Source: CAZQEC01 sp964591565
GTDB lineage: Bacteria; Patescibacteriota; UBA1384; CAJBMM01
Direction of reading: 5' to 3'
Assembly (NCBI GenBank): GCA_964591565.1
Contig: CAZQEC010000031.1
Span: 1 to 12,259 of the forward strand
Length of the DNA stretch: 12,259 nt
Shown here: in pieces, positions 12,074 through 12,259 of the stretch
How positions within the stretch are numbered: the stretch's first letter is position 1
How the letters are laid out: the number at the start of each line of letters is the position of its first letter
Translations under genes and position numbers: made by a program
Notes under the pieces: model-generated
The model's database searches: none
Told to the model about the DNA's origin: nothing
What the model saw: only the letters and a program-made list of their open reading frames with translations

Positions 12074-12259
12074 ATGAATATACTTAGTCGCATTATAGCG
12101 AACACAGACTTGAGACGACGCATTATTGTCACAACGTTGCTTTTGCTGTCTACTCGTTTACTAGTGCACATTCCTTTGGCTAACGTGACTGAGGATCGTC
12201 TGCGCCAGTTTTTTGCCGCCTACAGCAATCCGGCGTTTGGTTTCCTCGATTTATTTTCC
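12074..12259 (+). CDS. secY: Protein translocase subunit SecY, N-terminal part (partial)
   Basis: The first 62 codons of SecY, the channel of the Sec protein-export system in the cytoplasmic membrane; the rest lies beyond the window. The sequence NTDLRRRIIVTTLLLLSTRL starts the first membrane helix, followed by VHIPLANVT and the plug-proximal FGFLDLFS, matching the usual DLRKRI...HIP........GLLDLFSGG. ATG at 12074 is the only possible start, since an in-frame TGA lies at 12062-12064. The upstream sequence has only a weak AGAGAG 13 or more bases away. secY after rplO is the canonical end of the spc operon. Confidence 0.95.
   Translation, partial: MNILSRIIANTDLRRRIIVTTLLLLSTRLLVHIPLANVTEDRLRQFFAAYSNPAFGFLDLFS

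Noticed and set aside
1825..12259. Alternative genetic code with TGA as glycine (Gracilibacteria-type)
   Set aside because: TGA ends rplC, rplD, rplB, rpsS, rpsH and others exactly at the expected C-termini and no in-frame TGA occurs within conserved regions.

Overview
The window is the 3' part of a str operon followed by almost all of an S10-spc ribosomal protein operon, from a bacterium that is most likely a member of the Candidate Phyla Radiation (Patescibacteria). The grounds are: rpmD (L30) is absent between rpsE and rplO, a loss described across CPR genomes; S14 is the short zinc-binding form; genes are tightly packed with ATGA and TAATG overlaps; base composition is AT-leaning; and several ribosomal proteins are divergent. 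TGA is used as an ordinary stop (rplC, rplD, rplB, rpsS, rpsH and others), which excludes the recoded lineages (Gracilibacteria/Absconditabacteria). I cannot name the phylum from sequence alone.

Layout. 1-171 is the C-terminal end of EF-G (fusA). 172-1824 interrupts the usual fusA-tuf pair and holds a minus-strand P-loop ATPase with its own consensus promoter and terminator, then a small plus-strand coiled-coil protein built on six nonapeptide repeats, then a strong 16-bp hairpin, a 13-base direct repeat and a near-consensus promoter. 1825-12259 reads, all on the plus strand, tuf, rpsJ, rplC, rplD, rplW, rplB, rpsS, rplV, rpsC, rplP, rpmC, rpsQ, rplN, rplX, rplE, rpsN, rpsH, rplF, [10-N assembly gap], rplR, rpsE, rplO and the start of secY. 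The products form both ribosomal subunits, the elongation factor that feeds them, and the protein-export channel. No rRNA, tRNA, CRISPR array or transposase gene was found.

Within the ribosomal operon most junctions are overlaps or gaps of a few bases (21 after tuf, 18 before rpsE, 35 before secY). Three spacers are long: rpsJ-rplC (111 bp, two hairpins), rplB-rpsS (168 bp) and rpsH-rplF (102 bp). The last two each hold short repeats with a strict 7-base period, arranged as two arms around an AT-rich centre so that the arms can pair, and each sits just upstream of a strong GGAGG ribosome-binding site. The 13-base repeat beside the tuf promoter also has a 14-base (2 x 7) period. This shared heptad architecture is the most interesting unexplained signal. 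Most of the remaining sequence is ordinary and well conserved.
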